Shown here: positions 1 through 8,951 of the stretch, one piece after another
Numbering within the stretch: the first letter of the stretch is position 1
Layout of the letters: each line of letters begins with the position of its first letter
Source: G965229615 sp965229615
GTDB taxonomy: Bacteria > Pseudomonadota > Alphaproteobacteria > Rickettsiales > Midichloriaceae
Assembly: GCA_965229615.1 (NCBI GenBank)
Contig: OZ245890.1
Coordinates: forward strand, 62,001 to 126,000
Direction: 5' to 3'
DNA: 64,000 nucleotides
Position numbers and translations under genes: made by a program
Notes under the pieces: model-generated
What the model was told of the DNA's origin: nothing
Database searches by the model: none
Seen by the model: the letters and a program-made list of their open reading frames with translations, nothing else

Positions 1-176
1 GAGGTGAGATATTTGTACCTCTAATAAACCTTAGTGAAAATAAGTATATAATAGAGAGGGGGATGAGGATAGCACAAATGATCGTAGGACAATTTTCAAC
101 CGTTTCATGGAATATGGTAGATGATCTTGATGCTACAGTACGAAACACAAACGGATTTGGTTCAACTGGCATTTAA
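1..176 (+). CDS. dut: dUTP diphosphatase, 3' end only
   Basis: The reading frame begins at base 3 and stops with TAA at 174-176, giving the last 57 residues. Visible are the dUTPase motif with ERGMRIAQMIV (motif 4 region) and the C-terminal motif RNTNGFGSTG (motif 5, the flexible arm that closes over the active site). The trimeric enzyme hydrolyses dUTP to dUMP and pyrophosphate, keeping uracil out of DNA and feeding dTMP synthesis. The stop codon overlaps the lipB start by one base, so the two genes are probably translationally coupled. The 5' part lies outside the window. Confidence 0.88.
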   Translation, partial: GEIFVPLINLSENKYIIERGMRIAQMIVGQFSTVSWNMVDDLDATVRNTNGFGSTGI

Positions 177-844
177 TGAGCATCAACTTCATTGCGACAC
201 AACATTCAATACCATATGGTATTGGCATACAAATGATGAATAGTATAGTGAATGACATCATTGCGGGCAATGCTGAGAACACAGTATGGTTTCTTGAGCA
301 CGATGCAGTATATACTGCTGGTTCTACAATGCAAATCACAACAAATCACATTGAAGTTGTAGCAGACAGCAAAGCTCATATTATACCAGTTGTTATCACT
401 GATAGAGGGGGGAAGATTACGTTTCATGGTCTGGGACAAAGAATTATTTATATGATGATGGATCTGAAAAAGTTATATGATACTAGTACTCCTGATATGA
501 AGGTTTTCATCAATGACATACATGAGTTGCTTATTGATGTACTGTTAGAATTTGGTATTAGAGCTTTCAAAGACCCACAATATCCTGGTGTTTGGGTGCA
601 AGCTAATCAAAGACAAAATAAGATAGCAGCAATCGGTATGAAAGTGAGGAAATGGGTATGCTTTCATGGTGTTGCCTTAAATGTCAACACTGACATGAGA
701 TATTTCAATGCTATAATTCCTTGTGGGATAAACGATCAAATGAGAGGAGTTATATCGATGCAGCGCTTATTAGGACACAATGTTGATATGAGATTGGTAG
801 ATGATGTTTTGAAGGAAAAATTTATAAGTAGATTTGGCATATGA
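176..844 (+). CDS. lipB: Octanoyl-[acyl-carrier-protein]-protein N-octanoyltransferase LipB
   Basis: Transfers octanoyl groups from octanoyl-ACP to lipoyl domains of 2-oxoacid dehydrogenases, the first step of endogenous lipoate synthesis in the cytoplasm. The 222-residue product is of normal family length. It carries the RGGKITFHGLGQ signature (family form RGG-x-TYHGPGQ), the catalytic lysine in KIAAIG (about K149) and the catalytic cysteine in IIPCGI (about C183). The start overlaps the dut stop by one base and the stop overlaps the glmU start by four bases, so dut-lipB-glmU looks like one tightly packed transcript. The proline of the usual HGPGQ is leucine here, a mild deviation. Confidence 0.92.
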   Translation: MSINFIATQHSIPYGIGIQMMNSIVNDIIAGNAENTVWFLEHDAVYTAGSTMQITTNHIEVVADSKAHIIPVVITDRGGKITFHGLGQRIIYMMMDLKKLYDTSTPDMKVFINDIHELLIDVLLEFGIRAFKDPQYPGVWVQANQRQNKIAAIGMKVRKWVCFHGVALNVNTDMRYFNAIIPCGINDQMRGVISMQRLLGHNVDMRLVDDVLKEKFISRFGI

Positions 845-2196
845 AAATATCAATAGTAATACTTGCTGCAGGACATGGTACTAGAATGTGTTCTGATATC
901 CCAAAGGTTCTTCATAAAATAGCAGAATTTTCAATGCTTGAACATGTTATGCATTCTGCTCTTTCTCTTGCAAAATCAAATGTGAAAATTAGTGATGTGA
1001 TCATAGTGGTGAGTGAGAATCTAGAAAGACATAGTGAATTCAACATGATGCTTGCCACATATACTGATCGTTGTAATATTAAGACTATCGTACAACAAGA
1101 GCGTCTAGGTACTGGGCACGCTGCGTGGATAGGATTATGTAACACTTGTACATCTAAATCTGATGCAGTGCTTGTAATGTATGGTGATACGCCGTTGTTC
1201 ACAGATGATACGTTAGCTAGACTTGTACAGCGATTTTCTATACAACAAACAGGTGTAATTGGTACAGCATTTGAACATCATGGTAATGGTAAGTATGGTA
1301 GATTGCAATTTGATATAAATGATAATTTAATCGGCATTATCGAAGCTAATGATATCGCCATACAGAATGAAAATGTTGGTTCTCTATGCAATGCTGGAAT
1401 GTTGATTGCAGACTATAATATACTGAATGAATTCCTAAATGAGAAGTGTACTGTTGTTGGCGCACAAAATGGTAGAGAAATATATATAACTGATTTATTT
1501 GCATATGCTGCTATAAAATCGATTGCAAACTACATATTAGTGGATGAGAGTGAGGCATTGGGTGTGAATAGTAGAGAGGAATTAGTCTGTGCTGAAGCGT
1601 TGATGCAGAATAGATTTAGAAAGCAAATGATGCAGAATGGAGTAACATTATTGGCGCCTGAAACTGTTTTCTTTGCTGCTGATACTCAAATATGTTCTGA
1701 TACAATAGTGTATCCATATGTGAGATTTGGTAGAAATGTTAATATAGGAAAAAGAGTGGAAGTGCGCTCGTTTTGTGACATTGAAGGTGTGAGTATTGGC
1801 AACGAAGTGGTTGTTGGGCCATTTGCAAGAATAAGAAGCAACACATCAATAGGTGATAACTGTAAGATAGGAAATTTTGTTGAGTTAAAAAATGCTGCTC
1901 TAGAGTCGGATGTTAAAGCCTCTCATCTATCATATATAGGAGATGCAAGCATAGGGCAAAATACAAACATTGGTGCTGGTACAATATTTTGTAACTATGA
2001 TGGAATCCAAAAACATAATTCTGTAGTTGGTAATAATACATTGATAGGTGCAAACACCTCACTTATAGCACCAGTACATATAGGTAATTCTGCAATTATT
2101 GGTGCTGGTAGTGTTATAATAGATGATGTCATGGACAATGAACTTAGTGTAGCCAGAGCAAAACAGATAAACAAACAAAGAAAAACTAAGAATTAA
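841..2196 (+). CDS. glmU: Bifunctional GlmU: GlcNAc-1-P uridyltransferase / GlcN-1-P acetyltransferase
   Basis: Makes UDP-N-acetylglucosamine, the precursor of peptidoglycan and lipid A. The N-terminal pyrophosphorylase domain (about residues 1-230) starts with LAAGHGTRM. The C-terminal half is a left-handed beta helix of hexapeptide repeats carrying the acetyltransferase site, including KASHLSYIGDA with the expected catalytic histidine. At 451 residues it is close to the usual 450-460. ATG at 841 overlaps the lipB stop (ATGA), which fixes the start. Its presence implies that UDP-GlcNAc is still made, consistent with the LPS-related lptF further along. Confidence 0.95.
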   Translation: MKISIVILAAGHGTRMCSDIPKVLHKIAEFSMLEHVMHSALSLAKSNVKISDVIIVVSENLERHSEFNMMLATYTDRCNIKTIVQQERLGTGHAAWIGLCNTCTSKSDAVLVMYGDTPLFTDDTLARLVQRFSIQQTGVIGTAFEHHGNGKYGRLQFDINDNLIGIIEANDIAIQNENVGSLCNAGMLIADYNILNEFLNEKCTVVGAQNGREIYITDLFAYAAIKSIANYILVDESEALGVNSREELVCAEALMQNRFRKQMMQNGVTLLAPETVFFAADTQICSDTIVYPYVRFGRNVNIGKRVEVRSFCDIEGVSIGNEVVVGPFARIRSNTSIGDNCKIGNFVELKNAALESDVKASHLSYIGDASIGQNTNIGAGTIFCNYDGIQKHNSVVGNNTLIGANTSLIAPVHIGNSAIIGAGSVIIDDVMDNELSVARAKQINKQRKTKN

Positions 2197-2198
2197 TT

Positions 2199-2463
2199 TT
2201 AATTTGCATGAAGTGCTACCATGTGTTCACCTTGTAATGATTTCACACATAATATGAATAACTCAAGCTTTTCAGATAGACTCCTACTTTTTGCATTTAT
2301 TATACTGCGTTGTATTTGTTTTTTTATACCTTCATCGTTAACCAACTGTTGATCTCATTTTCATCAGTAAAGTCCCTGTTCCCTCACGATTATACCGCGT
2401 GAAATTACATACCACATTTATAGGGAATAATGATCGATTTAAAATAAAAAATATGTATAGCAA
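2199..2463 (-). pseudogene. Possible decayed gene (two open segments in different frames)
   Basis: Read on the minus strand downstream of glyA. One frame is open for about 40 codons, including the stretch FTRYNREGTGTLLMKMRS, and ends at a TAA. A second frame takes over at about the same point (NDEGIKKQIQRSIINA) and runs about 45 codons to a TAA at 2199-2201. The residue makeup looks protein-like across the junction, which suggests a single gene broken by a frameshift. There is no good ATG start. I do not recognise the family. It could also be chance open frame in AT-rich spacer. Confidence 0.25.
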
Positions 2464-2467
2464 TCAC

Positions 2468-3757
2468 CTACTGATATATAGGGAATTGCTTGCAGAGTTC
2501 TAGTATATGCCTATGAATGTTGTTCAAACTGACATCATCATATGTGTGATCATCAACTAACATATCAAGTACATCTGCAATATAGTTTCCAATCAAAGTG
2601 AACTCATCTGTGCTGAAACCACGTGTTGTGCATGCTGGAGTGCCTATCCTTATACCTGATGTAATCCATGGCTTAGCGTCATCAAATGGCACACTGTTTT
2701 TATTACATGTGATGCCTGCTTGTTCCAATGTCTTTTCTGCAACATTACCATGAAGTTTATGAGGACGTAAGTCAATTAGAATTAGGTGTGAAGCAGTACC
2801 ATTTGAGACTAATTTATAGTTTCTTTGCTGTATAGTTTTAGCAAGAGCTTGTGCATTATCGACAACTGATTTTATATATTCATAGTATTGTGGTTGCAAT
2901 GCTTCATGAAAGGCAACAGCTTTTGCTGCTATAGCATGCATTAATGCCCCCCCCTGTAATCCGGGAAATAGAGCTGAATTTATTTTACTTGCGATGAGCT
3001 CATCATTGCACAGTATCATACCACCACGTGGTCCACGTAGAGTTTTATGTGTTGTAGTTGTCACAACATGAGCATGTGGTATGGGATCATTAAACATACC
3101 AGTTGCAACAAGTCCGGCAAAGTGTGCCATATCAACCATTAAATATGCACCAGTCGCATCTGCAATTGCCCTAAATTTCGTAAAATCTATCTGTTGCGGA
3201 TATGCAGAACATCCAGCAATGATTATCTTCGGATGATGTTGTTGTGCTAACTCCATAACGTTGTCATAATCTATCAGATCATCTTCTTTGTGGAGATTAT
3301 AGTGAATTGCCTCAAACCATTTGCCTGACATGTTCACTTTGCTACCGTGTGTCAAGTGACCACCACAGTCAAGTGATAGGCTAAGAATTGTATCATGTGG
3401 TTGTAGCAGTGCGAGGAACACTGTTTGATTAGCTTGTGATCCTGAATGTGGTTGAACATTTACATAATTGCATTTAAACAGTTTTTTAGCACGCTCCATA
3501 GCAAGTATCTCTACTGCATCAACATGTTCACAACCTCCATAATATCTCTTTCCTGGATAGCCTTCGGCATATTTATTTGTTAAGACTGATCCCTGTGCTT
3601 CCAATACAGCTCTACTTACGATATTCTCTGATGCTATCAACTCAACACAGTTTTGTTGCCTTCCGAGCTCCAACTTTATAATTTCAGATACTTCTTGATC
3701 TACTTCGCATAAGTGTGCATTGAAAAAACGCTTTGGATATGATGTCATTTTTGCCAT
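2468..3757 (-). CDS. glyA: Serine hydroxymethyltransferase
   Basis: PLP enzyme that interconverts serine and glycine while loading one-carbon units onto tetrahydrofolate; it feeds FolD, encoded near the end of this window. The 429 residues match the family length. Diagnostic stretches are ELIASENIVS near the N-terminus, KYAEGYPGKRYYGGCEHVD, and the PLP-lysine motif TTTTHKTLRGPRGG (lysine about 238). The gene stands alone on the minus strand with a roughly 270-base divergent spacer to the next plus-strand gene. Confidence 0.96.
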   Translation of the reverse strand: MAKMTSYPKRFFNAHLCEVDQEVSEIIKLELGRQQNCVELIASENIVSRAVLEAQGSVLTNKYAEGYPGKRYYGGCEHVDAVEILAMERAKKLFKCNYVNVQPHSGSQANQTVFLALLQPHDTILSLSLDCGGHLTHGSKVNMSGKWFEAIHYNLHKEDDLIDYDNVMELAQQHHPKIIIAGCSAYPQQIDFTKFRAIADATGAYLMVDMAHFAGLVATGMFNDPIPHAHVVTTTTHKTLRGPRGGMILCNDELIASKINSALFPGLQGGALMHAIAAKAVAFHEALQPQYYEYIKSVVDNAQALAKTIQQRNYKLVSNGTASHLILIDLRPHKLHGNVAEKTLEQAGITCNKNSVPFDDAKPWITSGIRIGTPACTTRGFSTDEFTLIGNYIADVLDMLVDDHTYDDVSLNNIHRHILELCKQFPIYQ

Positions 3758-3768
3758 TGATTGATTTC

Positions 3769-3787
3769 ATTGATACAAACTATCAAT
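3769..3787. promoter_or_regulatory. Perfect inverted repeat just upstream of glyA
   Basis: ATTGATA-5 nt-TATCAAT, 7-base arms, 12 bases upstream of the glyA start codon. Further upstream on the minus strand lies an extended -10-like TGCTATAAC. The repeat could be an operator or a small 5' UTR hairpin covering the ribosome-binding region. No protein partner can be named. Confidence 0.3.
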
Positions 3788-3904
3788 TCTGATAATTAAT
3801 CGTTATAGCATAACCCGATGCCAAATTACTAATATATGCTTCACTTTTCCTATTCATATGACTCTAATACCACATAGAATTTGCTAGTTGATATGCTTTC
3901 AAAG

Positions 3905-3965
3905 CTACTTCATGAAGTAGATTTTAACAAGGTAAATTTTGACATTATTTGGTTAGATGTATCAT
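3905..3965 (+). promoter_or_regulatory. Palindrome and candidate promoter ahead of the 193-residue secreted protein gene
   Basis: A perfect 16-base palindrome CTACTTCATGAAGTAG sits at 3905-3920. It is followed by a consensus -35 TTGACA at 3939-3944 and a -10-like TATCAT at 3960-3965, with a short 15-base spacer. Transcription would start near 3972, about 60 bases before the ATG at 4032. The palindrome just upstream of the -35 is in a typical position for a regulator site. All of this is sequence inspection only. Confidence 0.35.
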
Positions 3966-4031
3966 GTTGTCATTTCTTCATATAACTGTTAGAAACAACC
4001 TATCAATGTTAAGTCAACCAACAACCTATAG

Positions 4032-4613
4032 ATGCGAATTCTGAACTACCTTACATTGATTTTTGGATTATTTTTCACAAGTTGGACAACAGTAACAGCC
4101 TACAATAATGTCGTAAAAGTTGTGCAATTTAATGACCTACCTCTCTTCTTACAACAAAGATGCACTGTTACACAAGTTGATATTCTCGATGAGAAAGAAA
4201 CAAGGAGAGATTTAAGTATATATTATAGTGGTGTGGCTAGAATGAATGAAGAAGATATTATTACAATGCATGATAAAAACATACCGTTGCAAAATAAAAT
4301 GATTCAGGATGAAATAGTAAAGATAGTAAAAGATAAACAGCAGGATACTGTGAAAAAAGTAGAGCAAGAAAAAAATGCTACCACTACTACACATAATCAA
4401 AAAAAACCTCAACATCAGTTAGAGAAAAAGTCTTCAAATAAAAATGAGCAAAAAGCAAGTGGAAAAAAAATATGGGATATTGTGAATGATGATGACGCGT
4501 TTAGTTATAAAAAAGAAAAAGTTACAAAAAGTGTAAAATCTCACAAAGAAGTAGATAAGAAAAAAGTAATATCAGGTAAAAAGAGTAATAGTGTTTTTGA
4601 TGTTTTAGATTAA
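4032..4613 (+). CDS. Putative exported Lys-rich protein, unknown function
   Basis: 193 residues. The N-terminus has a basic start and a hydrophobic core (about residues 4-23, LTLIFGLFFTSWTTVTA), a plausible Sec signal peptide or membrane anchor. Residues 25-80 look like a small folded region. From about residue 90 the chain is very rich in K, E, N, Q and S and is likely disordered. I do not recognise a family. It ends 20 bases before recD2, so the two could be cotranscribed from the upstream promoter. The low-complexity tail suggests a periplasmic or secreted protein that is free to diverge. Confidence 0.6.
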   Translation: MRILNYLTLIFGLFFTSWTTVTAYNNVVKVVQFNDLPLFLQQRCTVTQVDILDEKETRRDLSIYYSGVARMNEEDIITMHDKNIPLQNKMIQDEIVKIVKDKQQDTVKKVEQEKNATTTTHNQKKPQHQLEKKSSNKNEQKASGKKIWDIVNDDDAFSYKKEKVTKSVKSHKEVDKKKVISGKKSNSVFDVLD

Positions 4614-4633
4614 CGTTAATCAAAAAGTTTTGC

Positions 4634-6940
4634 ATGGTAACAACAACAATTACTGGCATAATCGAAGTCATCACTTATAGAAATATAGAAAATGGTTTCT
4701 TTGTATGTAAAGCAAGGATACAAGGACACAAGCAAATCGCAGCAATAACTGGTAATACACCAATAAATCTCAATGTTGGAGAAGTGATTAATGCTACTGG
4801 TTTTTGGCAAAATAACATGAAATATGGTATGCAATTCAATGCTCAGCACGTTCAATTGATGTTACCGAAAAGCCTAATAGGTATACAAAAATACCTTGGC
4901 TCTGGTGCGATAAGAGGGATAGGACCTGGTTTTGCAAAACGTATAGTTGAAGCTTTCGGTGAAAGGGCGATGGAAGTAATAGAAACAACTCCACAAGAAT
5001 TAACAAAAATAAGAGGCATCAACCTTGCAAGAGCGGAAAAAATATCCAAGCACTGGCAGGATGGGGTGCGAATTCGTGAGATGATGCTCTTTCTACAATC
5101 ACATGGTGTGACGGTTAACTTCGCAATGAAAATATATAATTATTATGGTGATGTAGCAATCAATATACTGCGAGAGGATCCATATAGGATGGCACGTGAT
5201 ATAAGAGGAGTGGGTTTTCTTTCAGCCGATAAAATTGCAATGAACTTGGGTATTCCACATGATGATCAAAAGCGTATTAATGCTGGCATGGAGCATGTAC
5301 TACTGACTGCAACAACATATGGCTCATGCGCTCTGCCATTAAGTGTTCTTGTGGAAAAAGCACAAGATTTTCTCAAGGTAGAAAAACATCTTATAGAAAA
5401 GGCAATACAAGAAGCAATGCTTTCTAAAAGGTTGATTGCAATGCGTGATGAAATGTTTAGGTGTATATCCATAAAAGCAAAGGAAAGAAGTGATAGTATA
5501 TTATTTTGTAATGAACCATTTTCTGCTGAATTACTAGACAACTTCGGTATTGATGCATTTAGACAAATTAATCCACTCATTTTTTTCACTCCATTTTTTT
5601 ATATAGAGAGGAATATAGCAGAAAAACTATCGAGTATGTCATACACTAGCACGCCAATTTTTACCGACATAGTACTGGAAGATGCTCTAGATGAGCTTAA
5701 AAAACAATATGCTATTGATCTTGCAGACCTACAAAAGGAAGCAATTAGAATGCTGCAACATAATAAGCTTTTGGTTGTGACCGGTGGACCTGGTACTGGT
5801 AAAACTACACTTATTAGAGCTATACTCAGGATTGTAAAAATACTACAGCAAAAGCTTGGATATATAAAGATCAAATTAGCAGCACCAACTGGTAGGGCAG
5901 CAAAACGAATATCAGAAAGCAGTGGAGCATTTGCATCAACGGTGCACAGGATGCTTGAATTTGATCCAGTACAAGGTGGTTTCAAATACAATGAAAACAA
6001 TTACCTAAAATGCGATATGTTGATTTTAGATGAAGCATCAATGGTAGATATACAATTAATGAATGCTATTTTGAAGGCATTATCACCAATGACAACACTT
6101 ATCATAGTAGGTGATGTTGACCAACTACCATCAATAGGACCTGGACAGGTGTTGAGTGATATTATAAATTCTAATGTTATACCAACAGTTCGATTAAGTC
6201 ATGTGTTTAGACAAGCTGCATATAGCAAAATCATCACTAATGCTCATATGGTGAACAATGGTAAAATACCACACTTGGGTGTTGATGAGAGCATACAGCC
6301 AGCAGATGCCAAGAAGAGCGATTTTGAATTCATCGCAGTAGACGATGATATAACAGCTATAGCAAAACTCAAACATATTGTTAAATCACAAACTATGGAT
6401 ATGAGTGTACAGGTTCTAACACCAATGCAAAGAGGATCTCTTGGTGTAAAAGCTATTAACCCAATACTACAGGAATTACTAAACGAAAATAAAAACAACT
6501 GCGTTGAGCACTTTGGTTCAAAATACTATGTTGGTGATAAGGTTATACAGACGGAAAATAACTATAACAAAGGAGTTTTCAATGGTGATATTGGCTTTAT
6601 TACTAAGATCGATAACGAGGAAGGAGAGTTGGTAATTGATTTCGATGATAATGAAGTAACCTATGAGATGAGTGAATTAGACCAAATCTCACTTGCCTAC
6701 GCAATCACAATACATAAATCTCAAGGTTCAGAGTATCATACTGTTATAATGCCAATTATGACACAGCATTTCATCATGTTGAATAAAAATCTTTTATATA
6801 CAGGCATCACAAGGGCGAAGAAAAAGTTAATTATGATAGGACAAAAAAAAGCTGTTGCAATGGCAGTTAAGAGCAATAGATGTGAAAAAAGATACTCGAT
6901 GTTACAAGCTTGGTTAGTGGAAAAGTTTGGTAAGTTATGA
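4634..6940 (+). CDS. recD2: RecD2-type ATP-dependent 5'-3' DNA helicase
   Basis: 768 residues, within the RecD2 range and longer than RecBCD RecD. The N-terminal half contains the OB-like start and helix-hairpin-helix region (IRGIGPGFAKRIVEAFG, about residues 94-110) typical of RecD2. The helicase core begins with Walker A GGPGTGKTT (about residue 384), followed by Walker B-like DMLILDEASMVD and the C-terminal UvrD-like motifs ending in LAYAITIHKSQGSEY and LLYTGITRAK. RecD2 proteins act in DNA repair and replication restart independently of RecBC. ATG at 4634 follows the previous stop by 20 bases. Confidence 0.92.
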   Translation: MVTTTITGIIEVITYRNIENGFFVCKARIQGHKQIAAITGNTPINLNVGEVINATGFWQNNMKYGMQFNAQHVQLMLPKSLIGIQKYLGSGAIRGIGPGFAKRIVEAFGERAMEVIETTPQELTKIRGINLARAEKISKHWQDGVRIREMMLFLQSHGVTVNFAMKIYNYYGDVAINILREDPYRMARDIRGVGFLSADKIAMNLGIPHDDQKRINAGMEHVLLTATTYGSCALPLSVLVEKAQDFLKVEKHLIEKAIQEAMLSKRLIAMRDEMFRCISIKAKERSDSILFCNEPFSAELLDNFGIDAFRQINPLIFFTPFFYIERNIAEKLSSMSYTSTPIFTDIVLEDALDELKKQYAIDLADLQKEAIRMLQHNKLLVVTGGPGTGKTTLIRAILRIVKILQQKLGYIKIKLAAPTGRAAKRISESSGAFASTVHRMLEFDPVQGGFKYNENNYLKCDMLILDEASMVDIQLMNAILKALSPMTTLIIVGDVDQLPSIGPGQVLSDIINSNVIPTVRLSHVFRQAAYSKIITNAHMVNNGKIPHLGVDESIQPADAKKSDFEFIAVDDDITAIAKLKHIVKSQTMDMSVQVLTPMQRGSLGVKAINPILQELLNENKNNCVEHFGSKYYVGDKVIQTENNYNKGVFNGDIGFITKIDNEEGELVIDFDDNEVTYEMSELDQISLAYAITIHKSQGSEYHTVIMPIMTQHFIMLNKNLLYTGITRAKKKLIMIGQKKAVAMAVKSNRCEKRYSMLQAWLVEKFGKL

Positions 6941-7372
6941 TGATAGAAATCAAATCGCATATTCGATATCTTTTTAGAAAAGTATTGTGATAATAGTTGT
7001 ACAAATGATAAAGGATGGACTTTGATTTTTATGGGAAAGCAGCTGAAATTAGAGCACAAATCTCTTCTCGCCACATATAGGATTCACAACTTTTTGGCAT
7101 TGAGAATGGATATAATCTGAAGAATTAATAGCACTTGACATATATATCACTTCTTTATTATTTTACGCTATTTAAACAGCCCTCCATTCCATTGCTTCAA
7201 TGCCGTATTGCGTTACGCAATAACATAGTAATCGTATAGTAGATCGTGAAGATTTGGTATTCTTCGATATATGTAATATGCATGACAAATAGGATTGTGA
7301 ATGGTAATATGCTGTGCAAAAGTATTGTCCATGCGATGTGTGCAGTTATACTACACAATATTTATATAGAGT
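6941..7372. other. 432-base intergenic region with an inverted repeat
   Basis: No convincing gene. A minus-strand open frame reaching into recD2 looks like a shadow. A plus-strand frame is open from about 6951 to 7121 without a usable start and matches nothing I know. A perfect inverted repeat TATTGCG-TTA-CGCAATA lies at 7206-7222. A TTGACA hexamer lies at about 7135, followed by an AT-rich run, which could be a promoter for fliP though no clear -10 follows. Confidence 0.3.
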
Positions 7373-8164
7373 ATGAATAGAATTATTCTTGTGAAAGACA
7401 AATTGCTATTATTTAGATTGTTGTTTGTGATATCAATCATAATATCTGTATCACTAACACCATCATGTAATGTAACATATGCAAAGGATCTAACACTCAG
7501 TCTTACAGATGATGGTGTTGAAGGCGCAGGAGGTTTTAGCTCTAAGATAATACAGATGATAGGTATCATTACAATATTGAGTATTGCACCATCAATATTA
7601 ATAATGGTCACTTCATTCACAAAAATTGTTGTCGTTCTATCAATATTAAGGAATGCATTGGGACTACAACAAACTCCGCCCAATGCAGTGCTAATAAGTC
7701 TTGCATTATTTCTGACATTTTTCATTATGGAAAAACCATTGCAAGATATATATCAAAATGCTTTAGGACCACTAATTGAAGATCAAATAACAAATGAGAT
7801 GGCATGGGAAAACATGCAGAAACCAATCAAGGACTTTATGTTAGATAATGTAGCAGATAAAGAACTTGGTCTATTTCGTAGTATGGCTAAAACCAACGAT
7901 GATGTGGTAAAAGAAGATACTCCTATTTATGTTCTCATACCAGCATTCATGATAAGTGAACTACGTAAAGCCTTCGAAATAGGTTTTTTGATATTTCTAC
8001 CATTCATAGTGATAGATCTTGTTGTGTCATCAGTACTAATGAGTATGGGTATGATGATGCTACCACCAGTTATGATTTCATTACCATTCAAACTGATATT
8101 CTTTGTGCTAATTGATGGTTGGTATATGTTGTGTGGTAGTCTGGTTAAAAGTTATGGTCTTTAA
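7373..8164 (+). CDS. fliP: Flagellar type III export gate protein FliP
   Basis: Integral membrane component of the flagellar export gate, forming the FliP5Q4R1 core. The 263-residue product has a cleavable-type signal sequence (about residues 10-36), as is usual for FliP. Family signatures include MIGIITILSIAPSILIMVTS, SILRNALGLQQTPPN, AFMISELRKAFEIGFLIFLP and the C-terminal MMLPPVMISLPFKLIFFVL. It is intact, with no sign of decay. No other flagellar gene adjoins it; the only other one seen is flgI about 4 kb downstream. That suggests dispersed flagellar genes, as in flagellated Rickettsiales. Confidence 0.95.
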   Translation: MNRIILVKDKLLLFRLLFVISIIISVSLTPSCNVTYAKDLTLSLTDDGVEGAGGFSSKIIQMIGIITILSIAPSILIMVTSFTKIVVVLSILRNALGLQQTPPNAVLISLALFLTFFIMEKPLQDIYQNALGPLIEDQITNEMAWENMQKPIKDFMLDNVADKELGLFRSMAKTNDDVVKEDTPIYVLIPAFMISELRKAFEIGFLIFLPFIVIDLVVSSVLMSMGMMMLPPVMISLPFKLIFFVLIDGWYMLCGSLVKSYGL

Positions 8165-8306
8165 CTAACTCCAAAGTAGCAACGCTGTATCAGCATCACT
8201 CTATAGTTGTTATTTATCTATTCGATAAAATTGCTATTGCTATTTCATTAGTAATGTTTTATATCTAGTATTGTATATCGAAATCCTAACACATTATAAT
8301 ATAAAT

Positions 8307-8951
8307 ATGCAAGAAAGTACTGCAATAAGAGTATCTGAATTCAAAGAGCATTTGGCAAAAGTACAAGAACTCCTAGCACAGAGTGAAGCTATCACTCAGC
8401 AAGAGCGTGATGATATGAACGCTGAAATGCAACGGATGCAAAAAGAATTGGATGACATGAAAGTGGATGTAGGGCGTGTGGGTATGATTGAAGGTATTAA
8501 AAATTGGTTTGGTTATGGTGTTATTCAGAAGTTAAAAAATGAACTGATTGTAAGTGATACAATTTTAAAAAGACTAGGAGGCATACATGATAAGCTCCTC
8601 AAGGTGGCAGAGAACTTCTCTGAAATGAAAAGCAGTGTGAAGATATTATGTCGTGATTTTGGTGAACTAATTGAGTCAAATAAGTATCTCACTACAAAAA
8701 TTGATGAAATGAGCAATGAAATAAATGGGCTCAAGAGGGATAATCAAGATCTCAAGAGGGATAATCAAGATCTCAAGAAGGACAATCAAGATCTCAAGAA
8801 GGATAATCAAGATCTCAAGAAGGATAATCAAGTGCTGCAACAAAAAGTTGATAACATTGATAAGAATAATCAAGAAATGAAATCAATACTAAAAACAGTT
8901 TTAAAAGAAATCAAAAAAGGAAGAACCAATGACAGTATCAGCATATTTTAA
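8307..8951 (+). CDS. Coiled-coil protein with heptad repeats, unknown function
   Basis: 215 residues from ATG 8307; a TTG at 8271 in the same frame is possible but less likely. The N-terminal 50 residues are helical and acidic, followed by a segment with WFGYGVIQKL. Residues about 142-176 consist of five consecutive 7-residue units of the type K-K-D-N-Q-D-L, encoded by 21-base DNA repeats. The rest is predicted coiled coil. It overlaps the next gene by 23 bases in another frame, so they are probably coexpressed. No family recognised. A structural or host-directed coiled-coil protein is the most that can be said. Confidence 0.6.
   Translation: MQESTAIRVSEFKEHLAKVQELLAQSEAITQQERDDMNAEMQRMQKELDDMKVDVGRVGMIEGIKNWFGYGVIQKLKNELIVSDTILKRLGGIHDKLLKVAENFSEMKSSVKILCRDFGELIESNKYLTTKIDEMSNEINGLKRDNQDLKRDNQDLKKDNQDLKKDNQDLKKDNQVLQQKVDNIDKNNQEMKSILKTVLKEIKKGRTNDSISIF
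8730..8834 (+). repeat. Five 21-base tandem repeats (heptad coiled-coil units)
   Basis: Units of the form CTCAAGAAGGATAATCAAGAT, 21 bases each, at 8730, 8751, 8772, 8793 and 8814. They differ only by a few substitutions. Each encodes one heptad L-K-K/R-D-N-Q-D. The number is in frame and could vary by slippage or recombination without breaking the gene. Confidence 0.9.

Noticed and set aside
6941..7372. tmRNA or RNase P RNA in this gap
   Set aside because: No tRNA-like acceptor with CCA and no conserved RNase P core segments are visible on either strand.
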